From contig UQJT01000002.1 in assembly GCA_900541395.1 (NCBI GenBank), forward strand, positions 1 through 64,000: a stretch of 64,000 bases of DNA, given 5' to 3'. The stretch's first letter is position 1. Each line of letters starts with the position of its first letter. Made by a program: the position numbers and the translations under genes. Source of the stretch: an uncultured Desulfovibrio sp. (GTDB lineage Bacteria > Desulfobacterota > Desulfovibrionia > Desulfovibrionales > Desulfovibrionaceae). The notes beneath the pieces were generated by a model. That model ran no database searches, was not told where the DNA came from, and worked only from the letters and a program-made list of their open reading frames with translations. Shown in pieces: positions 29,088 to 37,902 of this stretch.

Positions 29088-30229
29088 CGTTGGACAGACA
29101 GGAAGCGCTGGCTCGCGCCCGTTCGGTGGTGGTCAAGGTGGGCAGCGCCGTGTTGACCACGCCCGAGGGCCTGAATCTGCCGGTGCTGCGCGATCTGGTG
29201 GATCAGTTGCACCGTCTGGCCCGAGCCGGGCGGCGGGTGACCCTGGTCAGTTCCGGAGCCGTGGCCGCCGGTCGCACCGCTCTGGCGGGCACAGAACTTA
29301 AAATCGAGGGCGTGTCGGGCAAACAGGCCGCCGCCGCCATCGGTCAGGGCCGCTTAATGCGCGAATACGAGGACGCCTTTGCCGCGCACGGCATGATCTG
29401 CGCTCAGGTGCTGCTGACCCGCGACGATCTGCGCAGCCGCGCCCGCTTTCTGAACGCCCGCAATACCTTCGGCCGCCTGCTCGACTGGGGCGTGGTGCCC
29501 GTGGTCAACGAAAACGACACCGTGGCCGTGCAGGAACTCAAATTCGGCGACAACGACGCCTTGGCCAGCCTGTTGCTCAACCTGGTGGAAGGCGATTTGT
29601 TCGTCAACCTGACGAGCACGGGCGGCGTCCTGGCTGAAAATCCCCTTGCCGCTCCGGACCCGGCGTCCATTCCTCTGCTGGAGTCCATTGAGGACATTCA
29701 GGGCCTGGACCTTGATTCCCTGTGCGGAGGCAAAACCAGTGTGGGCACGGGCGGCATGTATTCCAAATTGCTCTCCGCCCGTCGCGCGGCGCAGTTGGGA
29801 GTGCCCACTCTCATTCTGCCCGGTCGCGAACCCGGCATTCTGGATCGCGCCTTCGGCGGAGAGCTTGCGGGCACCTGGGTGCGCCCCGCCGGCCGCCACG
29901 TGTCGCGCCGCAAGTATTGGCTGGCCTATCAGTCCGAACCTCAGGGGCTGGTGAGGGTGGACGAAGGCGCTGCTCTGGCCTTGTGCGAACAGGGGCGCAG
30001 CCTCTTGCCCGGCGGCGTGCGGGCCGTGGAAGGCGGCTTCGGTCCCGGCGCCCTGGTCCGGGTTTTCGCCGGAGAACGCCTGTTGGGAGTGGGGCTTTCC
30101 AACTATTCCGCCGCCGATCTGCGCCGCATCATGGGGCTTAAGCGACATGAGGTGGCCGCCGTTCTGGGCGACGCCCATTACCCCGAAGTCATCCACCGCG
30201 ACAACCTGCTGCTCGACGCCGCCGTATGA
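29084..30229 (+). CDS. proB: Glutamate 5-kinase with PUA domain
   Basis: First enzyme of proline synthesis (ATP plus glutamate to glutamyl-5-phosphate). About 381 residues. The amino-acid-kinase domain shows [10 protein letters not shown] at the start, [35 protein letters not shown] and [19 protein letters not shown]. The C-terminal PUA domain starts at about residue 280. The ATG at 29084 overlaps the obgE stop (ATGA); an in-frame ATG at 29072 has a slightly better placed ggaag site and may be the true start. proA is not adjacent. Confidence 0.93.
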   Translation: MTLDRQEALARARSVVVKVGSAVLTTPEGLNLPVLRDLVDQLHRLARAGRRVTLVSSGAVAAGRTALAGTELKIEGVSGKQAAAAIGQGRLMREYEDAFAAHGMICAQVLLTRDDLRSRARFLNARNTFGRLLDWGVVPVVNENDTVAVQELKFGDNDALASLLLNLVEGDLFVNLTSTGGVLAENPLAAPDPASIPLLESIEDIQGLDLDSLCGGKTSVGTGGMYSKLLSARRAAQLGVPTLILPGREPGILDRAFGGELAGTWVRPAGRHVSRRKYWLAYQSEPQGLVRVDEGAALALCEQGRSLLPGGVRAVEGGFGPGALVRVFAGERLLGVGLSNYSAADLRRIMGLKRHEVAAVLGDAHYPEVIHRDNLLLDAAV

Positions 30230-30292
30230 AACGGCGGCTGTAAAGGCGGGCGGAGTTTCCGGTTCGGCCCAAGGCGGATTCGGTCGATTCGC

Positions 30293-32452
30293 TTATGCGT
30301 CCGCTTCCATAGGGCGGGCCCGTTCGCCGTCGTCTTCATCGGAGATGCAATAGCCGCCCTTGGCTGTTTTTTTAGCTTTATACAGGGTGAAGTCCGCGCA
30401 CTGAAGCAACTCGTCGTAGGCCACATCTGCGGATTCGATCCAGGCTATGCCCGCCGAAATGGCGATGGCGCGGCGTGTTCCGTCGGGCAGGCTCAGGCTG
30501 TGTCGATTCAGTTTGAGATAAAAGCTGTCCATAGCCTCCCGCACGTCCGCGCGGGAGGTGAAGCCGTGCAGGAACAACATGAATTCGTCGCCCGAGCGGC
30601 GCCCCGCGATGCAGTGACCGGGACAAAATTCATTCAACAGCGCGGCTGTGGTGCGGATGTAAATATCGCCCCAGGCGTGACCAAAGTTGTCGTTAAGGGG
30701 TTTCAGATAATCGAGATCGAGCATGGCCAGCGCGCAGACGCCGGATAAGCCGTTTTCAAGCGCGGCGATGACGCGGCGGCGGAAGGCCTCGCGGTTGTAA
30801 AGTCTGGTCAGCGAATCGAAATCCCGGTCAAAGCGGATTTTCTTTTTTTCATGGATTTCCGCGCTGACATCCATGACCACTCCCAGAGTGGCGCCGCCGG
30901 CGGAAGCCATATTGATGCGCACCCATTTGACCGGGGCGTCCTGAATTTTGTAAACATACTCCTCTTCGGGTTCGGGGCGGCTCATGAGGATGCCCAGTCG
31001 CCGCACGAACAGATCTTTATCCCGGTACAGTTCTTCGGCTTCCTGTTCATTCAGGGACAGGATGCGCCACAGGCCGTCGGTGGCGAACACGCGCGGGTCG
31101 TCCTCCCGATATTCAAACGCGCCGATGGGCACATTGACCATTTCGATAATGGCGGACATTTTGACCGTGGAATCCAGTAGTCGGCGGTTTGCCTCCTTGA
31201 TGGCCCCGGCCAGTTCGTCGATTTCGCGCAGGCCCGTTTTGCCGAGAGAGGCGGCGCTGCCCGGCCGGTTGGCGCGCACCCGCCGGGCCAGGTCCACAAT
31301 GGGCCGGGTCACATGGTAACTGCCCGCAAAGCCGCAGGCCATGCCCAACGCCAGCGAAGCCAGAAAAGACCAGAGCAAAATGCGTTGCAGCGCCAGCGTG
31401 AATTCCAGCAAATTATCGCGAGGCACCAGCCCGATGAGGCTCCATTCCTCTTCGGCGAACGGCGTATTGGGAGCGTAAAGTTCCAGGGACTGCGCGGAGG
31501 CGTAATACGGTTCGCCCGTCACCGCATCGGTAAGCAGGGATGGGGTGTCGGACGAGTCGTCCGGCAGCGGGGCGCCGGACTGAACAAAGTGGTTCAGCGC
31601 GGCGTTGCTCGCGAGGATGGGCCGGACGGCCTCATCTCGGGACGGCCGGAATCCGAGCAGAAAGCTGGGGTCGCTCGGAGCGCGGTAACCCACGGCGGGC
31701 AGGGCCCTCTGCAAGTAATAGAGGGAAATTTCCACCCCCATCACGCCGCGGATCACGCCGTCGGCGTCCGGCAGGGGCGTGGTGAAGGTGATGATGGGGA
31801 TGTCCGGCGGAGTCAGCCTGAAGGGGGGGCTCCAGTAGCCCAGCAGGGCGGGGTCCACCCCTTGCTGTGCTTGAGTCATCGGTTTGTTGTAAAAAGGTTG
31901 ATCGGTCTGCGCGCGGGGCATGCGGCTTTTCCAGATTTTATCGAGAGGGATGCGCCAATCCGTCGAAACGGCGGACGGACCGGCCACCAGGTACAAATCC
32001 AGATTGTCGTCGTCGTTGAGAGTGGGGTCGTAATCGCGCAGGTACAGCGAGGAATGATCCGGCGCTCCGGCATTGTCGAGTATGATGAACGCCCCCGATG
32101 CCGTGGTGGCGCGCAGCATGCCGACGAGCAGCGGCATGGCCCCGGTCAAAAAACGCTCTTCCCGTTCGGCGTCGCCCTGAGCGGCGGCCGCGAGCGGCGG
32201 CAACATCTCCGCGAACTGGTCGGCGTAGGGGTACAGCGAGGACCAGCGGCTGGTCATCTCGCTCTGCAGATAATTGCGTGGGGTGATCACTTTCTGGGTC
32301 AGGGAGGCAAACGCGTCCTCCCGGGTGCGGCTCAACAGACCTCCGGCCGCCAGCGCGCCGATAAGCAGTACGGATTGCCCGAACAAGAGCACGGTCATGA
32401 ACAGCGTCAGCCGCAGCAGGATGGAATTACGATCCCAGGGAATACGCTTCAT
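30293..32452 (-). CDS. Membrane diguanylate cyclase (GGDEF) with periplasmic sensor
   Basis: 719 residues. One N-terminal helix (about 12-38) is followed by a large periplasmic sensor region of dCache-like appearance (about 40-355), a second helix (about 359-380), HAMP-like and PAS-like segments, and a C-terminal GGDEF domain. The active-site loop is SGDEF (about 619), a variant found in active cyclases, preceded by LDLDYLKPLNDNFGHAWGD. It should make c-di-GMP in response to a periplasmic signal. It starts 17 bases after the stop of a periplasmic binding protein gene and is almost certainly co-transcribed with it. That suggests the binding protein presents a ligand to this sensor. Confidence 0.88.
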   Translation of the reverse strand: MKRIPWDRNSILLRLTLFMTVLLFGQSVLLIGALAAGGLLSRTREDAFASLTQKVITPRNYLQSEMTSRWSSLYPYADQFAEMLPPLAAAAQGDAEREERFLTGAMPLLVGMLRATTASGAFIILDNAGAPDHSSLYLRDYDPTLNDDDNLDLYLVAGPSAVSTDWRIPLDKIWKSRMPRAQTDQPFYNKPMTQAQQGVDPALLGYWSPPFRLTPPDIPIITFTTPLPDADGVIRGVMGVEISLYYLQRALPAVGYRAPSDPSFLLGFRPSRDEAVRPILASNAALNHFVQSGAPLPDDSSDTPSLLTDAVTGEPYYASAQSLELYAPNTPFAEEEWSLIGLVPRDNLLEFTLALQRILLWSFLASLALGMACGFAGSYHVTRPIVDLARRVRANRPGSAASLGKTGLREIDELAGAIKEANRRLLDSTVKMSAIIEMVNVPIGAFEYREDDPRVFATDGLWRILSLNEQEAEELYRDKDLFVRRLGILMSRPEPEEEYVYKIQDAPVKWVRINMASAGGATLGVVMDVSAEIHEKKKIRFDRDFDSLTRLYNREAFRRRVIAALENGLSGVCALAMLDLDYLKPLNDNFGHAWGDIYIRTTAALLNEFCPGHCIAGRRSGDEFMLFLHGFTSRADVREAMDSFYLKLNRHSLSLPDGTRRAIAISAGIAWIESADVAYDELLQCADFTLYKAKKTAKGGYCISDEDDGERARPMEADA

Positions 32453-32469
32453 CGTGCCCCCGGCCTTGA

Positions 32470-33921
32470 CTACTGTCCGAGAGCCGCGGCGGATTCCCTC
32501 CGCAGTCGCTCATACCATTGCTCAAACGCTCGTTCCGAAAGCAGATCGGCCACCGCCGTTTCCTCGGATTCGCCCGCGGCCGTTCTCTGTTTTCGTTCCT
32601 CAAGCGCCTCTTGGGCCAATTTCGGCAACAGAGTATTCCAACGTTCGCGCAGCGCGTAGCTGCCCGCAAAAGGGCGGGTGCCGGTCAGGCGCATATCGTT
32701 CAGCATAGCCAGCGAGGTGCGCAGAGAACAAGCGACGGCAGGTTGTGTCGACGTTACTGCGGAATCCGGAAGAGCGTCCAGAATACGTTCCTCATTCAAG
32801 GCGGCTTTGGCCGGGGGGAGATAGCCTGTCAGCGCCGCGAAGGGCAAATTTTGGTCCGGCGCGGTCAGCCAGAGCAGAAAACGGGCGGCGGCTCGTTCGC
32901 GTTCCGGCGTGCTTTTGACCACGCATAGTCCGGCTCCTTGCAACATCGCGTACGGCTCGCCTTCTTTGAAGCGAGGATAGGGCAATACGTCGCAGTCGAT
33001 GGGGCGGGCCGCGCCGCCTTCCGATACTTCGACCGGGAAATAGCCGGCCCCCGCCGACGAACCGATATAGGCGACAATGGCGCCCGTACGGGCGTCGTCC
33101 GAGCAGAACGGTCCTACCTGGGCGTACCAGCCTCGCACAAACGGCGCGTGATAGGTATCCCACAGGGCTCGAGCCAGACGGGGCGTCAGGGTGGGCTCGG
33201 CCCGCCCGTTTCGAAGGGCATAGGGCATTTCCCCCAATTGCCAGGCCGTCACCAAAATGAAGTTGGCCGGAGAGTCCAGGCGGAAAAAGGCTCGACCGCC
33301 GGACCATTCATGGTAGCGTCCGGCTGTGCGCACGACGCCTTCCCAGGTGGCGAGTTCGTCCAAAGTCGCGCCGGTGGCGGCGGCGAAGGCGTCCCAATCC
33401 GTGCGGTTGAGGAACAGGTTTTCGGTGGATTTGGCCACGGGAAATATAACCAGGCCGTTATCCGGACCCATGCGGCCGTCTTCCAGAAATTCCGGACGGT
33501 AAGCGGCCTGTTCGGCGGGGGTGAGGTACGGCTCCAGATTGGCGAGGGCTGTCAGCTCCGCCACACGAAAGGCGCTGTCGGGATAGGCGGCGAAGATGTC
33601 GGGCATGTTTGGAGCGCCCAAGTCCCCGCGGGCCGCCCGGAACACCATGTCGGCCAGGCTGGCGATGTCGCCCTGGGAGTGAGGCTCGATGACGATGCCC
33701 AGGCGCGCGCCTTCAGTGGTGTTGAACCGGGCCGCCAGATCGTGAAAGGCTCGTTGGGTCAGGCCGCTGTAATAGTGCCATACGGTCAGGGTGAGGGGGC
33801 GGGACGTCGATGTGGCAGGCTTGGGCGTTGCGCGCAGAAGAATAAAACCTGCGATACAGGCCAGAGCAAAACCGGCAGCCACCAGCAAGCTGAGTCCACG
33901 GAGCGGCTCAGGAATTTTCAT
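32470..33921 (-). CDS. Extracellular solute-binding protein (family 1), membrane-anchored
   Basis: 483 residues. An uncleaved-looking N-terminal helix (about 9-29) carries a periplasmic domain of the family 1 (sugar/polyol, UgpB-MalE-like) binding-protein type. LTVWHYYSGLTQRAFHDLAARFN (about 43-65) is the usual opening strand and helix, and MPDIFAAYPDSAF and GYLPPAKAALNEE are further landmarks. No ABC permease or ATPase is adjacent; its only partner is the diguanylate cyclase downstream. A signalling rather than transport role is inferred. Its leader carries a (CT)9 tract and long inverted repeats. Confidence 0.85.
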   Translation of the reverse strand: MKIPEPLRGLSLLVAAGFALACIAGFILLRATPKPATSTSRPLTLTVWHYYSGLTQRAFHDLAARFNTTEGARLGIVIEPHSQGDIASLADMVFRAARGDLGAPNMPDIFAAYPDSAFRVAELTALANLEPYLTPAEQAAYRPEFLEDGRMGPDNGLVIFPVAKSTENLFLNRTDWDAFAAATGATLDELATWEGVVRTAGRYHEWSGGRAFFRLDSPANFILVTAWQLGEMPYALRNGRAEPTLTPRLARALWDTYHAPFVRGWYAQVGPFCSDDARTGAIVAYIGSSAGAGYFPVEVSEGGAARPIDCDVLPYPRFKEGEPYAMLQGAGLCVVKSTPERERAAARFLLWLTAPDQNLPFAALTGYLPPAKAALNEERILDALPDSAVTSTQPAVACSLRTSLAMLNDMRLTGTRPFAGSYALRERWNTLLPKLAQEALEERKQRTAAGESEETAVADLLSERAFEQWYERLRRESAAALGQ

Positions 33922-34026
33922 GAGGGACTCTCTTCAAACGAAAAAACGGGGGAGAAGGGTGGCCGGCGGACAAAGGCGGGGCTGAACGACCCGGACCCCC
34001 CGGTCGGCCGTTATGAAGAAAGATGT

Positions 34027-34044
34027 CTCTCTCTCTCTCTCTCT
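34027..34044 (+). repeat. Dinucleotide microsatellite (CT)9
   Basis: Eighteen bases of CT on the plus strand ((AG)9 on the coding strand of the minus-strand operon), 105 bases ahead of the binding-protein start codon. Like the (CT)21 tract it is directly followed by TTAA and GG. Confidence 0.95.
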
Positions 34045-34327
34045 TAAAGGCCGCGAGAGCGGGAAAGCGCAAGTGAAGCGGGCAGAGCGACAGAACCATG
34101 GAACGCCTTTTATGAATGAGGATAAAGGGGAGAGGGGGAAGGGCGAACCTGACCGTCCCCGCCCATGATCGGGGACGTGTGAAAGACTATAGGTCGGATA
34201 AAGCAAAAAGTCGAGGTGCTCCGTAATATGGTTTGACACGATCGGGAAAAATTTGTCATCGTATAGTGTGAATATGCGTAAGTAAAAGAATCTTATTTCG
34301 TACATCATATTCAAATATATAGATGCA

Positions 34328-34362
34328 ACATGCGGCGAAAATGCAATATTTTCGCCGCATGT
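34328..34362. repeat. Perfect 15-bp inverted repeat
   Basis: acatgcggcgaaaat / attttcgccgcatgt with a 5-base loop. No T-run follows on either strand. It lies about 115 bases after the gcvH stop and about 405 bases ahead of the binding-protein gene on the minus strand. It could be a factor-dependent terminator or an operator. Confidence 0.85.
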
Positions 34363-34477
34363 ACGTCATGGAAAACTAATTTTGCAGGTAGTTTTTGGGT
34401 GACGAAACCGTGTGCCTTGGACGAATATGCTTATAACGATAAATGTCTTCAGGAACGGTACATCGCAACGGAAGGGG

Positions 34478-34876
34478 TTATTTTTCCAGAACGTCACGGT
34501 AGGCGTCGGCCGTAAGCAAGGCTTCGACATCGGCCACGGCGTCGGGTTTGACGCGAAGCATCCAGGCTTTGTCGTAGCAAGCCACGTTGACCAGGGCGGG
34601 CGTGGCGTCCAGCGCCTCATTGACGGCCGTGATCTCGCCCGCTACGGGCATATACAATGTATTGACGGACTTGATGGATTCCACGGTACCGAAACCGTCG
34701 CCCGCGCCGAAACGAACCCCGGCGGAGGGCAGATCCACAAAAACCACTTCGCCCAATTGATCCTGGGCGAAGTCGCTGATCCCGACCGCAAATTCCTCAC
34801 CGTCCGGCTTGATCCAAACGTGTTCGTCCGTATAACGACGATCGTCCGGCAACTGGATTTCAGACAAAGCTTTCAT
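34478..34876 (-). CDS. gcvH: Glycine cleavage system H protein
   Basis: A 132-residue lipoyl carrier of the glycine cleavage system. The lipoylated Lys69 is in ESIKSVNTLYMPV, inside the conserved hairpin, and EHVWIKPDGEEFAVGISDFAQDQLGEVVFVDLP is canonical. A ggGAG site precedes the ATG by 6 bases. It lies behind lpdA but gcvT and gcvPA/PB are not in this window. The protein could also serve lipoate relay, as H proteins do in some bacteria. Confidence 0.95.
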   Translation of the reverse strand: MKALSEIQLPDDRRYTDEHVWIKPDGEEFAVGISDFAQDQLGEVVFVDLPSAGVRFGAGDGFGTVESIKSVNTLYMPVAGEITAVNEALDATPALVNVACYDKAWMLRVKPDAVADVEALLTADAYRDVLEK

Positions 34877-34926
34877 AAAATCTCCCGTCCGGTTCGCGGC
34901 TCGCCGCGACCGTTTTTTGCAGCGTT

Positions 34927-34974
34927 GGAATCGTCGACCGGGGCCGACGATTCCGGCCCGCCTTGCGGCGGGCC
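34927..34974 (-). repeat. Two tandem hairpins between lpdA and gcvH
   Basis: ggaatcgtcg/cgacgattcc (34927-34954, 10 bp) and ggcccgcc/ggcgggcc (34955-34974, 8 bp, 4-base loop) are directly adjacent. Reading on the minus strand they lie between the lpdA stop and the gcvH ribosome-binding site. Neither has a T-run directly after it. They may reduce read-through into gcvH or protect the mRNA end. Confidence 0.75.
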
Positions 34975-34980
34975 GTTGCG

Positions 34981-36399
34981 TCAGATCATGTGGGCGGCTT
35001 CAAAGACGCCTTCGGCCAGGGTGGGGTGGGCGTGGATGGTTTCGGCCAGGTCCCGCGCCGTGGCCCCCATGTGCAGGGCCAGCGCCGCCTCCGCGATGAG
35101 GTCCGTGGCATGGGCTCCGGCGATGTGCGCCCCCAGCAGCTTGCCCGTGGCCTTGTCCGCCACCAGCTTGAACACTCCGGGCAGTTCGCCCATGGCTTGC
35201 GCCTTGCCCAGTTCGCGGAACTGGAACAGGCCCACGGCTACGTCTGTTCCGGCGGCTTTGGCCTGAGCTTCGGTCAGGCCCACGTCTCCCACTTCAGGTG
35301 AACTGAAGATGCCCGAGGGCACCACGTCGTAACTGACGGCCCGTTTTGCGCCCAGGCAGTTCGCGGCCGCAATATGCCCCTCGGCCACGGCCATGTGGGC
35401 CAGCATGATGCGCGCCGGTCCCAATACGTCGCCGATGGCGTATACGCCCGGCACGTTGGTTTCCAGGCATTCGTCGGCCACGATATAACCGCGGCTGTCG
35501 GTAGCGATGCCCGCCTCGGCCAGTCCCAGGCCTTCGGTGTTGGGAGTCCGGCCCACGGTTACAAACACCGCGTCGGCTTCCAAACAAGCTTCCTTTTTGG
35601 CCGATTCGGGGATGGATTCAGGCGGCAGAAAGGGGGAGGGGCCCAACCGGGCCTTGACCACGCCGTTTTCCACCACAGTGGAGTTCACCGTGCGGCACAA
35701 TTCCACGGCGATACCCTTTTTTTTCATTTCCCGCAGCAGAAGTTTGCTCATTTCTTCGTCCACGGAGGGCACGGGCAACAGGCGGGACTGACCCTCCACC
35801 ACCGTGACATGGCTGCCGAAGGAGCGGAAGATGAACGCCAGTTCGGTACCCACCACCCCGCCGCCCACAACCAGGAGCCGGGCGGGCACATGATCTATTT
35901 CCAATGCGTCGTCGCTGGTCAGGATGTGGGTATGATCGATGGGCAGAGAGGGGACATTGAGGGTGTTCGAGCCCGTGGCGATGACGACCTTGTCGCCGGG
36001 CACATTTTCCACCGAGCCGTCGTCCAGGGCGACTTCGACCAGCGAGGCGTCGATGACCCGGCCGCGTCCGCGCACCAGCCTGACTTTGAGTCTGGCGCAG
36101 GTTTTTTCCAGCCCGCCGCGCAAGGTTTCAATCACCTTGCGTTTGCGGGCCACGACGGCGGGCATGTCGACCCGGGCGTCGCCCGCGCCGCTCAGGCCGA
36201 ATTCAGCCGCCCGGCGGATGGTTTCCAGGGCTTCGGCCGAGGATTTGAGGGTTTTGGTGGGAATGCAGCCGCAGTTCAGGCAGGTGCCGCCCATCCGGGC
36301 GGATTCCACCAGCGTGACTTCCGCTCCGGCTTTGGCGGCTTCAAAGGCGGCGGTGTAGCCGCCGGGGCCCGCGCCGATGATGGTGATGCGCGTGGACAT
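34981..36399 (-). CDS. lpdA: Dihydrolipoyl dehydrogenase
   Basis: 472-residue FAD flavoprotein (E3/L protein) that reoxidises dihydrolipoyl groups with NAD. The FAD-binding GAGPGG is at 9-14, the redox disulfide is C40/C45 in GGTCLNCGCIPTK, the NAD-binding region is LLVVGGGVVGTELAF, and the C-terminal catalytic His-Glu pair falls in IHAHPTLAEGVFEAAH. The ATG at 36399 has aagga 6 bases upstream. It starts 2 bases after the stop of the OsmC-like gene and precedes gcvH, consistent with a role in the glycine cleavage system. Confidence 0.95.
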   Translation of the reverse strand: MSTRITIIGAGPGGYTAAFEAAKAGAEVTLVESARMGGTCLNCGCIPTKTLKSSAEALETIRRAAEFGLSGAGDARVDMPAVVARKRKVIETLRGGLEKTCARLKVRLVRGRGRVIDASLVEVALDDGSVENVPGDKVVIATGSNTLNVPSLPIDHTHILTSDDALEIDHVPARLLVVGGGVVGTELAFIFRSFGSHVTVVEGQSRLLPVPSVDEEMSKLLLREMKKKGIAVELCRTVNSTVVENGVVKARLGPSPFLPPESIPESAKKEACLEADAVFVTVGRTPNTEGLGLAEAGIATDSRGYIVADECLETNVPGVYAIGDVLGPARIMLAHMAVAEGHIAAANCLGAKRAVSYDVVPSGIFSSPEVGDVGLTEAQAKAAGTDVAVGLFQFRELGKAQAMGELPGVFKLVADKATGKLLGAHIAGAHATDLIAEAALALHMGATARDLAETIHAHPTLAEGVFEAAHMI

Positions 36400-36401
36400 G
36401 C

Positions 36402-36830
36402 TCAATCCTTGTATTCGGGGTGCAGGTTATAGGCCATTTCAACGCCTTCGTGCAGCGAGCCGGTAATCAGGCAGCCCTGCTTCATGATTTTCGCCACTCG
36501 CTCGAAGGTGGGAGCGTCTTCTCCGGGCAGGGTGACGGCGGCGTCGATAGTGATTTTTTTGACGCGTCCCTGTCCCAGATCATTGGGCCCCACTTCCAGG
36601 GTGGCGGTGGCGGTGGCGTTTTCGTATTTTACCCCGCGCGCGTCGAGGGAGCCGAGCAGAGCGGACATATAGCAGAATACGGCGGCGCTGCCCAAAAGTT
36701 GTTTGGCCGTCCCTCCGCGTTGATTTTCGGGTACGCCGGTGTTGTCGATCACAATTTTGGGCAGGGCGGCTCCGCCGGTTTCAATGGTATGCACGTCGCC
36801 TTGGCGGGAGTAGGAAATGGTCATATTCAT
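36402..36830 (-). CDS. OsmC/Ohr-like family protein
   Basis: A 142-residue protein of the OsmC fold. The second half has KIMKQGCLITGSLHEGVEM, which aligns with the C-terminal CP/redox helix region of the family, and a single Cys there (about 124) is retained. A second Cys is in SAAVFCYMSALLGSLDA (about 56). These correspond in position to the two peroxidatic Cys of OsmC. The ATG at 36830 (MNMTISYSRQG) is preferred to the longer frame from 36863. It overlaps the lpdA operon, suggesting that the dihydrolipoyl system could reduce it, as has been shown for other OsmC/Ohr proteins. Confidence 0.78.
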   Translation of the reverse strand: MNMTISYSRQGDVHTIETGGAALPKIVIDNTGVPENQRGGTAKQLLGSAAVFCYMSALLGSLDARGVKYENATATATLEVGPNDLGQGRVKKITIDAAVTLPGEDAPTFERVAKIMKQGCLITGSLHEGVEMAYNLHPEYKD

Positions 36831-37151
36831 AACAGAGGGCTCCTTTGTGCAGAATGTGAACAAGGTTGGGGAACAACTGTCGGCCGGGCCGTTGGTTCCT
36901 GTGGATGACGCGGCGGCTCCGAAAATACGGCCGGGGCTCCGCGCGGCCCTGATTGGAGGACAAAATCCGTCTTTCGACGAAGTCCTGAGTGATATATAGA
37001 CGTATGAGAGGAATAAGGCAAGAGTGTTACTTTTATAGTGATTGTTTTCACATAATGACGATGCTTTCTTTATTAACCCCAGCGGCCCGCCTGGACAGGA
37101 TGTCGGCTATCCCTTATGACAACACCAGGCTAAAGCCCAAGGAGAATCGTC
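36831..37151. other. Divergent intergenic region
   Basis: About 320 bases between the minus-strand OsmC-lpdA-gcvH cluster and the plus-strand CBS gene. The centre (about 36985-37075) is AT-rich with CATAAT and TATATA hexamers, but no well-spaced -35 was found. Confidence 0.4.
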
Positions 37152-37649
37152 ATGCTGGACTTGTTGCGCGCCTGGGATCTGGCGCAGGAAGACCTTTTGA
37201 TTTTTGCCCCTGAGGATCCCCTGGCCTCGGCTGTGGAAAAACTGCTCGCTCGCATGGAGGCAGGCGGGGGCACGCCATGCGGCATTGTGCAGGACGCCAA
37301 CGGTCGCTTTCTGGGCACGCTTTCCACCCATCGGGCCTTGCGGGCCATAGGGCAGGCCATTCAGACCGTGGGCGCTTTTGAGGCGTCGCCCCAGGTGGAT
37401 ACGGACCGGGCCGTCCACGCCGTGTGTCGCATGGTGGGGGGACATACCGTGGCCGATCACATGTATACCAAATCTCTCCAGGTACCTCCGAGCATGCCGC
37501 TGCACGAGATATTGCGTCGCTTTGCGGACAGCATGGGGCATTTCGCCGTGGTCGTCGAGGCGGGCAAGGCGCTGGGGTTGTTGGAATTGGACGACATCTT
37601 CAAAACTTTTGCCCAGGAAATGCTCAGCGATAAACCCACGCCCATCTGA
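37152..37649 (+). CDS. CBS-domain protein
   Basis: 165 residues with two divergent CBS-like repeats (about 10-70 and 95-155). GGTPCGIVQDANGRFLGTLSTHRALRAIG and MGHFAVVVEAGKALGLLELDDIFKTF mark the beta-strand core of each. Likely a small cytoplasmic nucleotide-sensing module. An aaggag site precedes the ATG. It is a stand-alone gene followed by a terminator. It is not a close copy of the CBS protein at 18147 (different insert and lengths). Confidence 0.8.
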   Translation: MLDLLRAWDLAQEDLLIFAPEDPLASAVEKLLARMEAGGGTPCGIVQDANGRFLGTLSTHRALRAIGQAIQTVGAFEASPQVDTDRAVHAVCRMVGGHTVADHMYTKSLQVPPSMPLHEILRRFADSMGHFAVVVEAGKALGLLELDDIFKTFAQEMLSDKPTPI

Positions 37650-37844
37650 GCCGGGTCGGGCCGCTTCGCATTTCGGCCCGACCAAGTCGCGCGGCCGGTC
37701 CGACGTACGCTGCGCCGTCCGATTCGGTGTTCCGGCCCGCCTTATGCCCTCAAGCCCGATGCCGTGCGGCCCCGAGCCGGGAATGGAGACGAAAACGAAA
37801 AGACGATGCGCCGATCCGAAGCGGTGGTTTTCCGAATATCAATA

Positions 37845-37885
37845 ACAAAGGCGGCCTGTTCGAAGACCGCCTTTGTGTTTTTTTT
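37845..37885 (+). terminator. Intrinsic terminator
   Basis: A perfect 10-bp stem acaaaggcgg / ccgcctttgt with a 12-base loop is followed by g and eight T residues, between the convergent CBS gene and chemoreceptor gene. Confidence 0.88.
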
Positions 37886-37902
37886 GTACAGCGTCGGGGC
37901 GT

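Larger units (their letters stand above)
33922..34477. other. Regulatory intergenic region with microsatellite and inverted repeats
   Basis: About 555 gene-free bases between the binding-protein gene (minus, starts 33921) and the end of gcvH (minus, stop 34478). It holds the (CT)9 tract at 34027-34044, an 8-bp hairpin cgtccccg/cggggacg at 34154-34177, a TTGACA at about 34233 without a matched -10, and the 15-bp inverted repeat at 34328-34362. The centre is AT-rich. Confidence 0.6.
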
